Origin: Gammaproteobacteria bacterium
Lineage (GTDB): Bacteria; Pseudomonadota; Gammaproteobacteria; UBA4575
NCBI GenBank assembly: GCA_026713925.1
Contig: JAPONM010000061.1
Span: forward strand, 62,001-126,000
DNA length: 64,000 nt
Direction of reading: 5' to 3'
Shown: in pieces, positions 30,141-39,729 of the stretch
How the letters are laid out: every line of letters starts with the position of its first letter
Numbering within the stretch: the first letter of the stretch is position 1
The notes under the pieces: generated by a model
Database searches by the model: none
The model's input: only the letters and a program-made list of their open reading frames with translations
What the model was told of the DNA's origin: nothing
Made by a program: the position numbers and the translations under genes

Positions 30141-31901
30141 ATGTTGAAGGTCAATTTCACAATTCTACAGGCCCTTTGGTTGCCGGTGGTGCTTGTGACG
30201 GGTTTCACGCTGACTGGCTGTACCTCCGTGTATACCGGCGACACAGAGGCCGAAAGGCTGGCGGACCCCAATCAGTCACTGGTAGTCCGAGAGACCCCGG
30301 CATCGGTGTACAGTGTTCATTCTGACCTGATGTATGAAATCCTGCTGGGCGAGCTGTCCGGGCAGTTTGATGATATCGAACAGGCTCTGGAGCACTACGT
30401 TCGTGCAGCCCGCCTGAGCGATGATCCGGAAATAGCCGAACGGGCCACTCGTATCGCTATGGTAGCCAAAAACTGGACGGCAGGGCTGGAGGCGGCCAGC
30501 CGCTGGTCGGAACTGGTCGGTGACAGCCTGAAAATCAGTCAGATTCTCGGTGTGCTTGAGTTGCGCAGCGGCAACGTCGACAGGGCAGCGGTGCATTTTG
30601 AGAAAATCATGCTGGCTGCAGAGGATTCTCCGGCAAAAGGTTACAGCATCATTGGTGCAGTGCTTACCCGGGAACCTGATACCGAACAGGCTATATTGCT
30701 GCTTGAGAAGCTGGTAAATAAATATTTTGAAAATCCCTACGGCCATCTTACCTTGGCAAGCCTAGCGTTCCAGGCCGGCGACTATCCGCGTGCAGCCCAT
30801 GAGAGTGAACTCGCCCTGAAGTTTAAACCGGACCTGGTCGAAGCACATGTCATGCGTGCTCAAGCCTTGATGGAACTTGAGGAAACCGACCAGGCGCTGC
30901 AGGAGATGAAGCGAATCGTCGAGGAGGTTCCGGAAAATCGTGAAATCCGCATGTCCTATGCGCGTATGCTGCTTGCTGCACAAAGGTATGAGGAGGCTGA
31001 AAGCGAGTTCGAGGTGCTGCATGCAGAGAACCCGAATGACAGTGACCTGATCCATACTCTCGGGCTTTTGCAGTTCCAGCTGCAGCGGTATGAGGCGGCC
31101 AAAGCCAGCTTCAGCCGTCTGGTTGACCGTAATCAGCGCAAGGATGAGGCCCATTATTACCTGGGGCGGGTGGCCGAGGACCAGGCAGACTTCCAGACTG
31201 CAATCTCCGAATATGAGAAAGTTGAGAAAAGGCAATACTACCTGGATGCCAAGGCACGGATTGCATCCATATATGTTGAACTTGACGGTCTTGAAAAGGC
31301 ACAGCAGTACCTGGAGGAACTTCGTGGAGATCTGAGTTCTCCCGAGGATATCGTCGAGGTCTATTTGATTGAAGGGCAGCTGCTGTACAGCCAGAAGCTT
31401 TATGTCGTGGCAATGGATCTTTACAGCAAAGGCCTGCAGGAGTTCCCTGGGCACAGCGATTTGTTGTATGCGCGCGCATTGATGGCTGAAGAGATAGACC
31501 GCATTGATTTGCTGGAGTCTGACCTGATGGCAATCTTGTCTGAAGACCCGGACAATGCCTTGGCGTTGAATGCCCTGGGCTACACCCTGGCTGACCATAA
31601 CTTCAGAATTGATGAAGCCCTGGAGTACATTAAGCGTGCCCTTGAGATCCGCCCGGATGATCCTGCGGTCATAGACAGTATGGGCTGGGTGCAGTTTCGG
31701 CTGGGTAATTACGAGCAGGCGGAGCAATATCTGCGCAAGGCGTATCGACTGCTTGAGGATGCAGAAATCGGTGGACACTTGGTGGAGCTGTTCTGGGCTC
31801 AGGGAGATTACCAGGGGGCGCAAAAGATGATGCAGGAGGTGCTGGAACGTTTTCCAGATGAGGAGTATCTGCTGGAACTGCAAAGAAAATTCCAGCAGTG
31901 A
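30141..31901 (+). CDS. TPR-repeat lipoprotein
   Basis: A 586-residue protein with a lipoprotein signal (ALWLPVVLVTGFTLTGC, lipobox LTGC). Many tandem tetratricopeptide repeats follow, e.g. YGHLTLASLAFQAGDYPRAA, VEAHVMRAQALMELEETDQA, IHTLGLLQFQLQRYEAAKAS and ALNALGYTLADHNFRIDEAL. Proteins of this layout are often encoded just before lolB in gammaproteobacteria, but their function is not well defined; a periplasmic scaffolding role is plausible. It starts at ATG 30141; the longer frame from 29823 crosses hemA and is spurious. ATTAGGTATAGT lies at 30102-30113, about 28 bases upstream. Confidence 0.9.
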   Translation: MLKVNFTILQALWLPVVLVTGFTLTGCTSVYTGDTEAERLADPNQSLVVRETPASVYSVHSDLMYEILLGELSGQFDDIEQALEHYVRAARLSDDPEIAERATRIAMVAKNWTAGLEAASRWSELVGDSLKISQILGVLELRSGNVDRAAVHFEKIMLAAEDSPAKGYSIIGAVLTREPDTEQAILLLEKLVNKYFENPYGHLTLASLAFQAGDYPRAAHESELALKFKPDLVEAHVMRAQALMELEETDQALQEMKRIVEEVPENREIRMSYARMLLAAQRYEEAESEFEVLHAENPNDSDLIHTLGLLQFQLQRYEAAKASFSRLVDRNQRKDEAHYYLGRVAEDQADFQTAISEYEKVEKRQYYLDAKARIASIYVELDGLEKAQQYLEELRGDLSSPEDIVEVYLIEGQLLYSQKLYVVAMDLYSKGLQEFPGHSDLLYARALMAEEIDRIDLLESDLMAILSEDPDNALALNALGYTLADHNFRIDEALEYIKRALEIRPDDPAVIDSMGWVQFRLGNYEQAEQYLRKAYRLLEDAEIGGHLVELFWAQGDYQGAQKMMQEVLERFPDEEYLLELQRKFQQ

Positions 31902-31914
31902 GAGCCATGGCCTG

Positions 31915-32535
31915 ATGTGGCGGTCCGGTATTCTGTGTGCAGTTCTGTGGGTCCTGACTGCATGCGTGGCGGTTCATGAGCGCCCACTTTCAGTCCCTTC
32001 AAAAGCGGACAGCCTGGCTGCATGGGAGGCTCATCGTGTCCTACTGGGCAAGATTCAGAAATGGGGTCTGAAAGGGCGAGTTGCAGGAAAATCAAATAAT
32101 GAGGGATTCCGTGCAGGTGTACGCTGGCAGCAGCACCAGCAGGTATACAATATTGATTTGTACGGTCCCTTGGGCAGAAAAGCAGCCGTCATTTCCGGTC
32201 AAAGGGGGCATGTACAACTCAACACTTCCAAGGGCAGGCAGTATTTTGCACGAGACCCTGAAGTCCTGATGCAGGACCTGTTCGGGTATGCATTGCCTGT
32301 CAATGGCCTGCACTACTGGATACGGGGTGTTCCAGACCCGGGGCAGGCCTATACATTGCTGGAACTTGATGGAATAGGTCGCCTGAAGCACCTCAGGCAG
32401 GCGGGATGGGACATTGCCTATAAGCGCTACCATGAAGGTGAACCTGCCTTGCCGGCATTTATCCGCATCTCAAGCCCTGCACTGAATGCAAAAATCATCA
32501 TTGACAGATGGGATATGAATGCTGCTTCGCTCTGA
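31915..32535 (+). CDS. lolB: Outer-membrane lipoprotein receptor LolB
   Basis: A 206-residue lipoprotein. The signal is MWRSGILCAVLWVLTAC with lipobox LTAC. The mature part has KIQKWGLKGRVAGKS, WQQHQQVYNIDLYGPLGRKA, ALPVNGLHYWIRGVP and KHLRQAGWDIAYKRY, matching the LolB fold and its DLxGPLG strand. LolB takes lipoproteins from LolA and inserts them into the outer membrane. The start at 31915 is 13 bases after the TPR gene stop; the longer frame from 31858 overlaps that gene. ispE follows. Confidence 0.94.
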   Translation: MWRSGILCAVLWVLTACVAVHERPLSVPSKADSLAAWEAHRVLLGKIQKWGLKGRVAGKSNNEGFRAGVRWQQHQQVYNIDLYGPLGRKAAVISGQRGHVQLNTSKGRQYFARDPEVLMQDLFGYALPVNGLHYWIRGVPDPGQAYTLLELDGIGRLKHLRQAGWDIAYKRYHEGEPALPAFIRISSPALNAKIIIDRWDMNAASL

Positions 32536-32565
32536 TCATCTGAATCAGGCTGGATCGGGAGGCTG

Positions 32566-33432
32566 ATGTTGAATACCGGTCAGTCTGTCGACGGGGTTGT
32601 GGAAAAGTGGCCTGCGCCCGCAAAGCTGAATCTTTTTTTGCATGTTACCGGTTGTCGACAAGACGGCTACCATCTGCTGCAAAGTGCGATTCAGTTTGTC
32701 AATATCTGTGATGAACTGAGCTTCAGTGTTCGCAGCGATGGAGTGATCCGGTGCGTCAATACAAACCACAGTATTGCAGGTGAGACGGATCTGACCGTAC
32801 GTGCTGCCAGGCTTTTGCAGCATGAGTGTTCAATACAGGATGGAGTTGATATCCATCTGAAAAAGGTTATTCCGGCAGGCGCGGGTCTGGGTGGGGGCAG
32901 TTCGGATGCTGCAACGGCATTGCTGGCGCTCAATCGTATCTGGGGGTGCAACCTGGATAGAAATGATCTCGAGGTACTGGGCGCAGGTCTTGGCGCCGAT
33001 GTGCCGGTATTTGTACGGGGTGAGGCAAGCTGGGTCGAAGGAATCGGTGAGTGGCTTCAGGCAATGGATTTTCCGGAGGTATGGTATGTGATCGTGTATC
33101 CGGGTGTGCACCTGGATACCCGGCAAATGTTTGCGGATCCGGGTCTGGACCGGAATTGTCCCCCCATTCATCTCAGTGACTTTGCACTGCAGCAAACGCA
33201 AAATGTGTTTGAGCCGATTGCCCGTCAGCACGCGGCAGTGGAACGTGCCTGGCAATGGTTAAGCCAGCATTCACAGGTCAGACTCACGGGCTCGGGAAGC
33301 TGCCTGTTTGCGCCCTGCGAATCAAAGCATCAGGCAGGGGAGATTGCGGCAGTTTGTCCGGCAGATTTCACCGTATTTGCCGCAAAAGGCATGAATCGTT
33401 CTCCCGTATGTTCGCTATCTCAGTATAATTAG
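32566..33432 (+). CDS. ispE: 4-diphosphocytidyl-2-C-methyl-D-erythritol kinase
   Basis: A 288-residue GHMP kinase. The N-terminus WPAPAKLNLFLHVTGCRQDGYHLLQS is typical, and the ATP-binding motif is VIPAGAGLGGGSSDAATAL. The C-terminal RLTGSGSCLFA is the third GHMP motif. IspE phosphorylates CDP-methylerythritol in the non-mevalonate isoprenoid pathway. GGGAGG sits 5 bases before the ATG. It follows lolB closely and precedes tRNA-Gln. Confidence 0.96.
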   Translation: MLNTGQSVDGVVEKWPAPAKLNLFLHVTGCRQDGYHLLQSAIQFVNICDELSFSVRSDGVIRCVNTNHSIAGETDLTVRAARLLQHECSIQDGVDIHLKKVIPAGAGLGGGSSDAATALLALNRIWGCNLDRNDLEVLGAGLGADVPVFVRGEASWVEGIGEWLQAMDFPEVWYVIVYPGVHLDTRQMFADPGLDRNCPPIHLSDFALQQTQNVFEPIARQHAAVERAWQWLSQHSQVRLTGSGSCLFAPCESKHQAGEIAAVCPADFTVFAAKGMNRSPVCSLSQYN

Positions 33433-33439
33433 GTATAGT
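33428..33439 (+). promoter_or_regulatory. Candidate -10 region for tRNA-Gln
   Basis: ATTAGGTATAGT ends in TATAGT, 13 bases before the tRNA, and another TATAAT is at 33424-33429. The same 12 bases occur at 30102-30113 upstream of the TPR lipoprotein gene. I see no good -35, so this is a tentative promoter. Confidence 0.35.
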
Positions 33440-33452
33440 TCGGCACGGGAAT

Positions 33453-33527
33453 TGGGCCGTCGCCAAGTGGTAAGGCACCGGGTTTTGATCCCGGCATTCG
33501 CAGGTTCGAATCCTGCCGGCCCAGCCA
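33453..33527 (+). tRNA. tRNA-Gln (anticodon TTG)
   Basis: A complete cloverleaf of 75 bases with encoded CCA. The acceptor stem is TGGGCCG / CGGCCCA, the anticodon stem CCGGG / CCCGG with the 7-base loop TTTTGAT, and the T-loop is GGTTCGAATCC. The anticodon TTG reads CAA and CAG. It lies between ispE and prs, a common gammaproteobacterial position. Given gatCAB in this window, it may be charged with Glu and then amidated. Confidence 0.97.
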
Positions 33528-33562
33528 ACCTGTATTTTTTTGTAGCATAGGAATCGCATGAC

Positions 33563-34537
33563 ATGATTCGCGAAAGAGTTTCGCCGGCTGACAGCAACCT
33601 GATGGTATTTACCGGTAATGCGCATCCGAAGCTCGCGCAGAACATGGTCGACTACCTGAACGTCCCCCTGGGAAAGGCGTTGATCAGCCGTTTCAGTGAC
33701 GGTGAGGTGCAGGTGGAGATACAGGAGAACGTGCGCGGCAAGGATGTTTTTGTTGTACAGCCAACGAGCATGCCAACCAATGACCATATAATGGAACTTC
33801 TGATCATTGTGGATGCCCTGAGGCGTTCTTCTGCAGAGCGTATCACCACAGTGATCCCTTATTTCGGGTACTCGCGCCAGGACCGGCGTGTGCGTTCAAT
33901 CAGGGTTCCAATATCTGCCAAGGTGATTGCCAATCTGCTCTCCAGTGTAGGAACAAACCGTGTGCTTACGGTCGACTTGCATGCTGATCAGATTCAGGGG
34001 TTTTTTGATATTCCGGTGGACAATATTTATGCGTCACCTGTGATGCTGGGTGATATCTACAAGCGGAAACATCATAATCTGATTGTGGTGTCTCCTGATG
34101 TCGGCGGTGTGGTGCGTGCCCGGGCCCTGGCGAAACGACTGGATGATGCTGACCTGGCAATAATCGACAAACGTCGGCCTCAGGCCAACCAGGCAAAAGT
34201 GATGCACATCATCGGTGATGTGAAAGGTAAGGATTGCTTTATCGTTGATGATCTGGTAGACACCGCAGGCACATTATGTCAGGCAGCCAGTGCTCTCAAG
34301 GAACATGGGGCCAAGACGGTACGGGCCTATGCCACTCACCCGGTTCTTTCCGGTAATGCAATAGAAAATATTGAACGTTCCGAACTGGATGAACTGGTGG
34401 TCACCGATACAATTGCGTTGCGCGAGGCCGCCAAGGCATGTACCCGGATACGCCAGCTTGAAGTCTCGGCACTGATTGCCGAGTCGATGCGACGGATCAA
34501 TCAGGAAGAATCAGTCAGCACCCTTTACATGGACTGA
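33563..34537 (+). CDS. prs: Ribose-phosphate pyrophosphokinase
   Basis: A 324-residue PRPP synthetase. It has [20 protein letters not shown] at the N-terminus, [10 protein letters not shown] (flexible loop and ATP site), the metal-binding [15 protein letters not shown], and the PRPP loop [11 protein letters not shown]. It converts ribose-5-phosphate and ATP into PRPP for nucleotides, histidine, tryptophan and NAD (nadC at 52448 uses PRPP). Downstream of tRNA-Gln and upstream of rplY, as usual. Confidence 0.98.
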   Translation: MIRERVSPADSNLMVFTGNAHPKLAQNMVDYLNVPLGKALISRFSDGEVQVEIQENVRGKDVFVVQPTSMPTNDHIMELLIIVDALRRSSAERITTVIPYFGYSRQDRRVRSIRVPISAKVIANLLSSVGTNRVLTVDLHADQIQGFFDIPVDNIYASPVMLGDIYKRKHHNLIVVSPDVGGVVRARALAKRLDDADLAIIDKRRPQANQAKVMHIIGDVKGKDCFIVDDLVDTAGTLCQAASALKEHGAKTVRAYATHPVLSGNAIENIERSELDELVVTDTIALREAAKACTRIRQLEVSALIAESMRRINQEESVSTLYMD

Positions 34538-34589
34538 GTTGCTGCAGCCTGGCAGTGAAAATACACCTAAAGACAGTTGGAGAAAATGA

Positions 34590-35264
34590 ATGAGTGTCGA
34601 TTTTAAATTATCAGCCAGCCTTCGCAGTGAGCGAGGAAAAAATGCGAGCAGGAGGCTGCGTGCGGCAGGCGCGGTGCCTGGAGTCATCTATGGGGGTGGA
34701 GAACCTCCGGCTGCGGTAACGTTTGATCATGATGCCCTGATGCATAACCTGGAAAATGAGGCATTCTATTCGCATGTCCTGACGGTCGATGTAGACGGCA
34801 AGCCTCAAAAAGCGATATTGCGCGAGCTGCAGCGTCATCCATACAAGCCGACTATCCTGCATGTAGACTTGCTGCGTGTGCGCGAAGACACCCAGATAAA
34901 TGTGCATGTACCGCTGCACTTCATCAATGAAGACACCTGTCATGGGGTCAAGCTTGAAGGAGGCACAGTCAGCCATAATTTCGTTGAACTGGAGATCGCC
35001 TGTTTGCCAAAAGATCTGCCTGAATTCATTGAAGTGGATGTTCAGGACCTTAATTTGAATGAGTCGATGCATTTAAGCGATATCAAGGTGCCCGAGGGCA
35101 TTACCATCGTGGAGCTGGCACATGGAGAAGGGCATGACCATGCCGTAGTGTCAGTGCATGCCAAGCGGGTTGCAGCTGTAACTGAGGAGGAGGAAGAGGA
35201 AGAGAAAGAGAGTACTTCAATCCAGTCCGATGAGGATGCCTCTGCGGAAAATGACTCTTCATGA
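34590..35264 (+). CDS. rplY: 50S ribosomal protein L25, long CTC/TL5 form
   Basis: A 224-residue protein. The N-terminal 5S rRNA-binding domain contains [26 protein letters not shown] and [20 protein letters not shown], followed by the C-terminal CTC beta domain. It ends in an acidic tail rich in Glu and Ser (about residues 200-224). The long form is used by most bacteria; E. coli has only the first domain. GGAG lies 7 bases before ATG 34590. Followed by pth after 13 bases. Confidence 0.95.
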   Translation: MSVDFKLSASLRSERGKNASRRLRAAGAVPGVIYGGGEPPAAVTFDHDALMHNLENEAFYSHVLTVDVDGKPQKAILRELQRHPYKPTILHVDLLRVREDTQINVHVPLHFINEDTCHGVKLEGGTVSHNFVELEIACLPKDLPEFIEVDVQDLNLNESMHLSDIKVPEGITIVELAHGEGHDHAVVSVHAKRVAAVTEEEEEEEKESTSIQSDEDASAENDSS

Positions 35265-35277
35265 TTCCTAGTCCAGT

Positions 35278-35874
35278 GTGGCCAAGCATAGCGGCATCCG
35301 GCTGATTGCGGGGTTAGGCAACCCGGATGAAAAATATCTACCGACCCGGCATAACGCCGGGTTTTGGTTTGTGGATGCTGTAGCAAAAAAACAGGGTGTG
35401 GGGTTCAGGCATCAGGCAACATACAGGGGTGACGTTTCATGTTTCCCTTTTGCAGGCGAGAAAATCTGGCTGCTGAAACCACGAACCTTCATGAATCAAA
35501 GTGGTGTGTCACTACGCAGCTTTGCTGAGTTCTACAGGATACCCCCCCAGCAAATACTGGTTGTCCACGATGAAATTGATTTGCCAAATGGTGCTGTCAA
35601 GCTCAAATGGGCCGGAGGCCATGGTGGGCATAACGGGCTGCGAAGCGTCTTCACCCATGTGGGTGCAGATTTTTTGAGATTGCGCCTTGGAGTCGGGCAC
35701 CCGGGGCACAAAGAAGATGTAACCGGCTATGTGCTGGGAAAGCCGGGCAAACAGGAATATCTGGCAATCCATTGCGCGATAGATGAAGCCATGGAGATGT
35801 TGGAAGACCTGTTTAAAGGCAACACGGATGCTGCAATGAAAAAGCTTCATACTGGACATCAGCATGGGGTTTAA
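35278..35874 (+). CDS. pth: Peptidyl-tRNA hydrolase, GTG start
   Basis: A 198-residue enzyme. It begins at GTG 35278 with IRLIAGLGNPDEKYLPTRHNAGFWF, where His25 is the catalytic base. It also has LKPRTFMNQSG and VVHDEIDLPNGAVKLKWAGGHGGHNGLRS. Pth frees tRNA from prematurely released peptides. No ATG is available before the conserved LIAGLGNP. The 3' end overlaps ychF by 11 bases, so the two are probably coupled. Confidence 0.97.
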   Translation: MAKHSGIRLIAGLGNPDEKYLPTRHNAGFWFVDAVAKKQGVGFRHQATYRGDVSCFPFAGEKIWLLKPRTFMNQSGVSLRSFAEFYRIPPQQILVVHDEIDLPNGAVKLKWAGGHGGHNGLRSVFTHVGADFLRLRLGVGHPGHKEDVTGYVLGKPGKQEYLAIHCAIDEAMEMLEDLFKGNTDAAMKKLHTGHQHGV

Positions 35875-36955
35875 ATGTGGAATCGTCGGCTTGCCGAATG
35901 TCGGCAAGTCAACCTTGTTCAATGCGCTCACAGCCACCCGGGTTGCTGCAGAAAATTATCCGTTTTGTACGATCGACCCGAATGTAGGGGTCGTACCCGT
36001 ACCTGACTCAAGACTGAACACGCTTGCACAGATTGCAAGGTCAGATCAAATCATTCCCACCACGATTGAATTTATAGATATCGCGGGTCTGGTTGAGGGT
36101 GCATCGAAAGGTGAGGGCCTTGGCAACCAGTTCCTTGGGCACGTTCGTGAAACTGATGCCATCGCACATGTGGTGAGATGCTTTGACGATGAAAATGTTG
36201 TTCATGTAGATGAGAAAATTGACCCGATTTCGGATCTTGAGACGATTACAACCGAGTTGATTCTTGCAGACCTGCAGACAGTTGAGAAAGCCATCAGCAA
36301 AACGGGACGCATTGCAAAGTCTGGCGACAAGGATGCGGTTGGCCAGTTGAGGGTATGTGAAAATCTGAAGAAGCATCTGGAGAGCGAACATCTGGCGCAA
36401 GAGTTCGAGGTAGATGATGAGCAGGCATTTTTTTTGGATGCGCTGCATTTGCTTACGAGTAAACCAATGTTTTACGTTGCCAATGTTGCAGAAGACGGGT
36501 TTGAAAATAACCTGCATCTGGCGCGTTTGCAGGAATTTGCCAGACAGCAGTCCATGCGGGTGACTCCGGTGTGTGCCAAAATCGAGGCGGAACTGGCACA
36601 GCTGGATGATAGCGACCGGCAACAGTATTTAAGCGAACTTGGTCTGGATGAGCCGGGATTGAACCGGGTAATCCGTACAGGGTATACGTTGCTGGGGTTG
36701 CAGACTTTTTTCACTGTCGGACCCAAGGAAACCCGGGCCTGGACAGTGAACTCGGATTCAACGGCGCCACAGGCTGCCGGGAAAATTCACACTGATTTTG
36801 AAAAAGGCTTTATCCGTGCTGAAGTGATCAGCTACCAGGACTACGTGGATGCCAAGGGTGAGCAAGGGGCCAAGGAACAGGGAAAGTGGCGCCTGGAAGG
36901 GAAAAACTATGTAGTACAGGAAGGCGATGTCGTGCATTTTCGATTCAATGTTTAG
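35864..36955 (+). CDS. ychF: Redox-regulated ATPase YchF (Obg-like)
   Basis: A 363-residue P-loop protein. The G1 loop is [18 protein letters not shown] (residues 6-23), switch region [21 protein letters not shown], and a C-terminal TGS domain with [18 protein letters not shown] and [21 protein letters not shown]. YchF/OLA1 proteins hydrolyse ATP rather than GTP and interact with ribosomes. It is the last gene of the lolB-ispE-prs-rplY-pth block before tRNA-Met. Confidence 0.97.
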   Translation: MGFKCGIVGLPNVGKSTLFNALTATRVAAENYPFCTIDPNVGVVPVPDSRLNTLAQIARSDQIIPTTIEFIDIAGLVEGASKGEGLGNQFLGHVRETDAIAHVVRCFDDENVVHVDEKIDPISDLETITTELILADLQTVEKAISKTGRIAKSGDKDAVGQLRVCENLKKHLESEHLAQEFEVDDEQAFFLDALHLLTSKPMFYVANVAEDGFENNLHLARLQEFARQQSMRVTPVCAKIEAELAQLDDSDRQQYLSELGLDEPGLNRVIRTGYTLLGLQTFFTVGPKETRAWTVNSDSTAPQAAGKIHTDFEKGFIRAEVISYQDYVDAKGEQGAKEQGKWRLEGKNYVVQEGDVVHFRFNV

Positions 36956-36961
36956 TTATTG

Positions 36962-36991
36962 TTGACATCTTCCAGATCGTTTCTGTACTGT
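36962..36991 (+). promoter_or_regulatory. Promoter of tRNA-Met
   Basis: A perfect TTGACA at 36962-36967 is followed after 18 bases by TACTGT (36986-36991), about 20 bases before the tRNA. The -10 match is moderate, but position and -35 are good. Confidence 0.55.
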
Positions 36992-37011
36992 TCGCAAGCT
37001 TACTTGAATGT

Positions 37012-37088
37012 GGCTATGTAGCTCAGTTGGTTAGAGCACAGCATTCATAATGCTGGGGTCGTTGGTTCAAGTCCAACCATAGCCACCA
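37012..37088 (+). tRNA. tRNA-Met (elongator type, anticodon CAT)
   Basis: A full 77-base cloverleaf with encoded ACCA. The acceptor stem is GGCTATG / CATAGCC, the D-arm AGCTCAGTTGGTTAGAGC, the anticodon stem CAGCA / TGCTG with loop TTCATAA, and the T-arm GTTGGTTCAAGTCCAAC. It closely matches E. coli elongator tRNA-Met; initiator and Ile2 identities look less likely. It marks the border between the core block and the accessory region. Confidence 0.95.
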
Positions 37089-37421
37089 AAATTAGCAGAC
37101 ATTTGATCGGCCAGCGCGGGGGCAATTAGCATCATGTGTCATGATGAGCTACAAGAGCAGGGGGATCGTACGCCTAATGTTCGAATTCACGAAGGGGTAC
37201 CCCACCATAAAAGGTACCCAGTCATGTCCATTACCATGCTGGTAGACATACATCTCGGAAATAAATCTGCCGTATTCCGGTCAACTTGGCTTTAAAATTT
37301 TCCGAAATATTTCGTTTTGGAACTGGCCTCATATTGACACGCAAGGCCTATTACCAAGCTTTTTCGTGCTATGCCTGGATCAGGTTACGGGGAGAAGACC
37401 CCTTGACAGAGCACTACCTTT
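37089..37421. other. Intergenic region after tRNA-Met
   Basis: No gene is supported. It holds repeat copy A (see 37141-37215) and a perfect hairpin ATCATG-TGT-CATGAT just before it (about 37132-37146). I found no second copy of the tRNA 3' end that would mark an attachment site. Confidence 0.4.
37141..37215. repeat. Dispersed repeat, copy A
   Basis: This segment shares GTACGCCTAATG (37168-37179), then GGGGTACCC (37195 onward) and ACCAT with a second copy at 41115-41196, in the same orientation and order. It is rich in short palindromes (CGTACG, TTCGAA, GGGGTACCCC). On the minus strand both copies encode a short MVGYP-like peptide, probably by chance or as part of a decayed element. Confidence 0.5.
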
Positions 37422-39206
37422 TTATAGTGGCCAAACTATGAGAATCAGGGGGATCGAGAGTGCGATGATCAGAAGCTCAAGCGGTAATCCCATACGCCAA
37501 TAATCGCCAAAACGATATCCACCAGGTCCCATCACCAGCATGTTGTTCTGGTGGCCTATTGGCGTAAGGAAGGCACACGAAGCACCTATCGCCACAGCCA
37601 TCAGAAAGGGGTCCGCGTTTATCTCCAATCGCTCTGCGAGGTCAAGAGCAATGGGTGCCATGATGACCGCAGTGGCGGCGTTATTGACAATATCTGAGAG
37701 GGTCATCGTTATTACCATGACGAGCACCAGAATCAGAACTGGTGAGAGAGCCGTACCCAATCCCAGCATGGTGCCGGTGATAAGCCCGGTAGTTCCGGTT
37801 GTTTCCAGAGCTCCGCCGATTGGTATCATGGATCCGAGCAGGACGATAACTGGCCAGTTGATGCTGTCATAAGCCTCGCGCAGGGAAATGACCTTCAAGA
37901 AAAGCATGGCCACTGCTGCAATACTTAATGCTATAGGTGGCGTGACTACACCGATTGAGGCTGCTGCAATTGCACTGGCAAAGAGGACAACCGGCACCCA
38001 GGCGTTACCCGTGCTGCTGATAATGAGACCTCGGTCTAGGAGTGGCAAACAGCCGAGGAGAGCAAGAATTTCTGTTATTTCGCTCTCCGGTCCCTGGATT
38101 AGCAATACATCACCGGCCCGAAAACGTACGGTATGGAGACGTCCGCGAATCCTACGGCCCTGGCGTGAGACGGCTAAGAGGTCGAGGCCATAGCGACTGC
38201 GCAAACACACTCCTTCAGCAGTACGTCCAGCAAGCAAACCTTCAGGCGAAACTACTGCTTCAATAAAAGCTAACCCTCTAGCGCTATCAGCTTTTGCGTC
38301 ACTCGGGCCTGCACCCACTAATTCCAGGCCAAGTGCCTGAATCGTCTCACTGATTTCCTCGGGAGCAGCACCTATAACCAAGATATCTCCCAACTTTACG
38401 CGGCCACGCCAAGTCGCAAGCTGCACTTTCTGGTTATCGCGTATCAACCCCAGTAATTTGGCATGCTGCGCATCGAAGATCGTACGAATCTGTCGAGGCC
38501 CCTTTCCGATCAAAGTCGAGTTCTCAGGTATCCGAAGCTCAGTCACGTAGTCATCAATTTCAATGATCCTCGGCGTAGTGCCCCCCTCACGACGTGCACG
38601 TGGGATCAAACGCCAACCGAAAAATGTTACGAATACAACTCCCGCCAATGCCACCGGAAGCCCCACCGGCGCATAATCAAACATGGCAAAATATTCACCG
38701 GTCACCTCGGCGCGGTAGGCGGAAACAATAATGTTTGGAGGCGTTCCAATCAGTGTGATCAAACCACCCAGGATCGTGGCAAACGCCAATGGCATGAGGA
38801 CAAGGCCAGGTGCATGTTCGGCACGGCGCGCTACGCGCAGCGCCACGGGCATGAATAGTGCGAGTGCTCCAACGTTGTTGATAAAGGCCGACAGAACAGA
38901 GCTGATACCACTTAGTGCACCAATTTGAACCGGCATGCGCTGTCCGCTGTACCGCTCGAGATGACGCGACAAGAGTGCGATTAGCGCAGATTTCGACAAG
39001 GCTCGGCTCAGGACCAGCACAGTTGCCACAGTGATGACCGCAGGATGTCCAAATCCTTGAAATGCTGCCATTGGATCTACCAATCCAAATACAACTGCAA
39101 GGAGAAGTACGCTAAATGCTATGAGATCGTAGCGCCAGTGTCCCCACACGAAGAGGCATAGGGCACCACTGAGCAGTGCTAGCATTATCATTTGATCAAT
39201 GGACAT
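37422..39206 (-). CDS. SLC13/DASS-family permease with two RCK_C (TrkA-C) domains
   Basis: A 594-residue transporter. The N-terminal half has about five helices, the hairpin NNVGALALFMPVA and the sodium/substrate motif LIGTPPNIIVSAY. A soluble middle (about residues 205-375) holds two TrkA-C-like domains, e.g. IPENSTLIGKGPRQIRTIFDA and RLHTVRFRAGDVLLIQGPES. The second half has NNAATAVIMAPIALDLAE and TPIGHQNNMLVMGPGGY. Relatives with this insert carry sulfate, other anions or dicarboxylates with sodium; the substrate here is unknown. First gene of the accessory region, convergent with tRNA-Met. Confidence 0.93.
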   Translation of the reverse strand: MSIDQMIMLALLSGALCLFVWGHWRYDLIAFSVLLLAVVFGLVDPMAAFQGFGHPAVITVATVLVLSRALSKSALIALLSRHLERYSGQRMPVQIGALSGISSVLSAFINNVGALALFMPVALRVARRAEHAPGLVLMPLAFATILGGLITLIGTPPNIIVSAYRAEVTGEYFAMFDYAPVGLPVALAGVVFVTFFGWRLIPRARREGGTTPRIIEIDDYVTELRIPENSTLIGKGPRQIRTIFDAQHAKLLGLIRDNQKVQLATWRGRVKLGDILVIGAAPEEISETIQALGLELVGAGPSDAKADSARGLAFIEAVVSPEGLLAGRTAEGVCLRSRYGLDLLAVSRQGRRIRGRLHTVRFRAGDVLLIQGPESEITEILALLGCLPLLDRGLIISSTGNAWVPVVLFASAIAAASIGVVTPPIALSIAAVAMLFLKVISLREAYDSINWPVIVLLGSMIPIGGALETTGTTGLITGTMLGLGTALSPVLILVLVMVITMTLSDIVNNAATAVIMAPIALDLAERLEINADPFLMAVAIGASCAFLTPIGHQNNMLVMGPGGYRFGDYWRMGLPLELLIIALSIPLILIVWPL

Positions 39207-39729
39207 GGATTAGTATACGTCCCAACAGGGTTCCTGTTCGCTTTGGAGTTACGTGATATCGGTCAACGTGCTAAAAAGCAGTTGCAATCTTCTACTCCAT
39301 GGAACTAGAAGTGTATTGACATGAGTAGATTTGAACTCTACTTCTCCCCACGCACGGTATTCAATTTAACTGACAATTCTCTATTAACCAGTTTTAACAT
39401 TCAATCCAGTTTTTGACTCACTCGCGAGTATGGCTATGCACATGTCATGCCTCCACTGACCTTGACCTCGATCGCCCGCAGAAAATTGATGATCTCCGAC
39501 TCACTGAATCGCTTGCATGCTTTATGGCGTCTTGACACTTGCAGCCCTTCTTCGCTGAATCAGGATTCAAATACAGCACCATCATTGCGGATCATGCAAA
39601 AACATGATATTGGTCAGATTAATCACACTAAAAGCATGAATATCTTGCTAGTGTATGCACTGACTTCTGCATGTGAATTTCAGTGCTAGGAATAAATGAA
39701 CCAGAGAAGAATTTAAGGCGGGTGTGAAC
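39207..39729. other. Intergenic region with an IS3 remnant
   Basis: A 523-base AT-rich gap between the permease and an outer-membrane protein gene. It contains the IS3 orfA fragment at 39434-39535. The plus-strand frame at 39447-39689 is the shadow of that fragment plus random sequence. AAGG at 39715-39718 serves the next gene. Confidence 0.4.
39434..39535 (-). pseudogene. Remnant of IS3-family orfA (transposase helix-turn-helix N-terminus)
   Basis: Minus-strand translation reads KRFSESEIINFLRAIEVKV, close in pattern to IS3 OrfA N-termini such as K-x-R/K-F-T/S-E-E-Q-I-I-x-x-L-R-E-A-E. The frame stops soon after, with no orfB nearby and no start codon in place. It is therefore a short decayed piece. 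Confidence 0.5.

Noticed and set aside
30762-31883. 373-codon minus-strand ORF
   Set aside because: Shadow of the TPR lipoprotein gene; repeats on one strand create long open frames on the other.
39447-39689. 80-codon plus-strand ORF
   Set aside because: Antisense to the IS3 orfA remnant and otherwise random; no ribosome-binding site.
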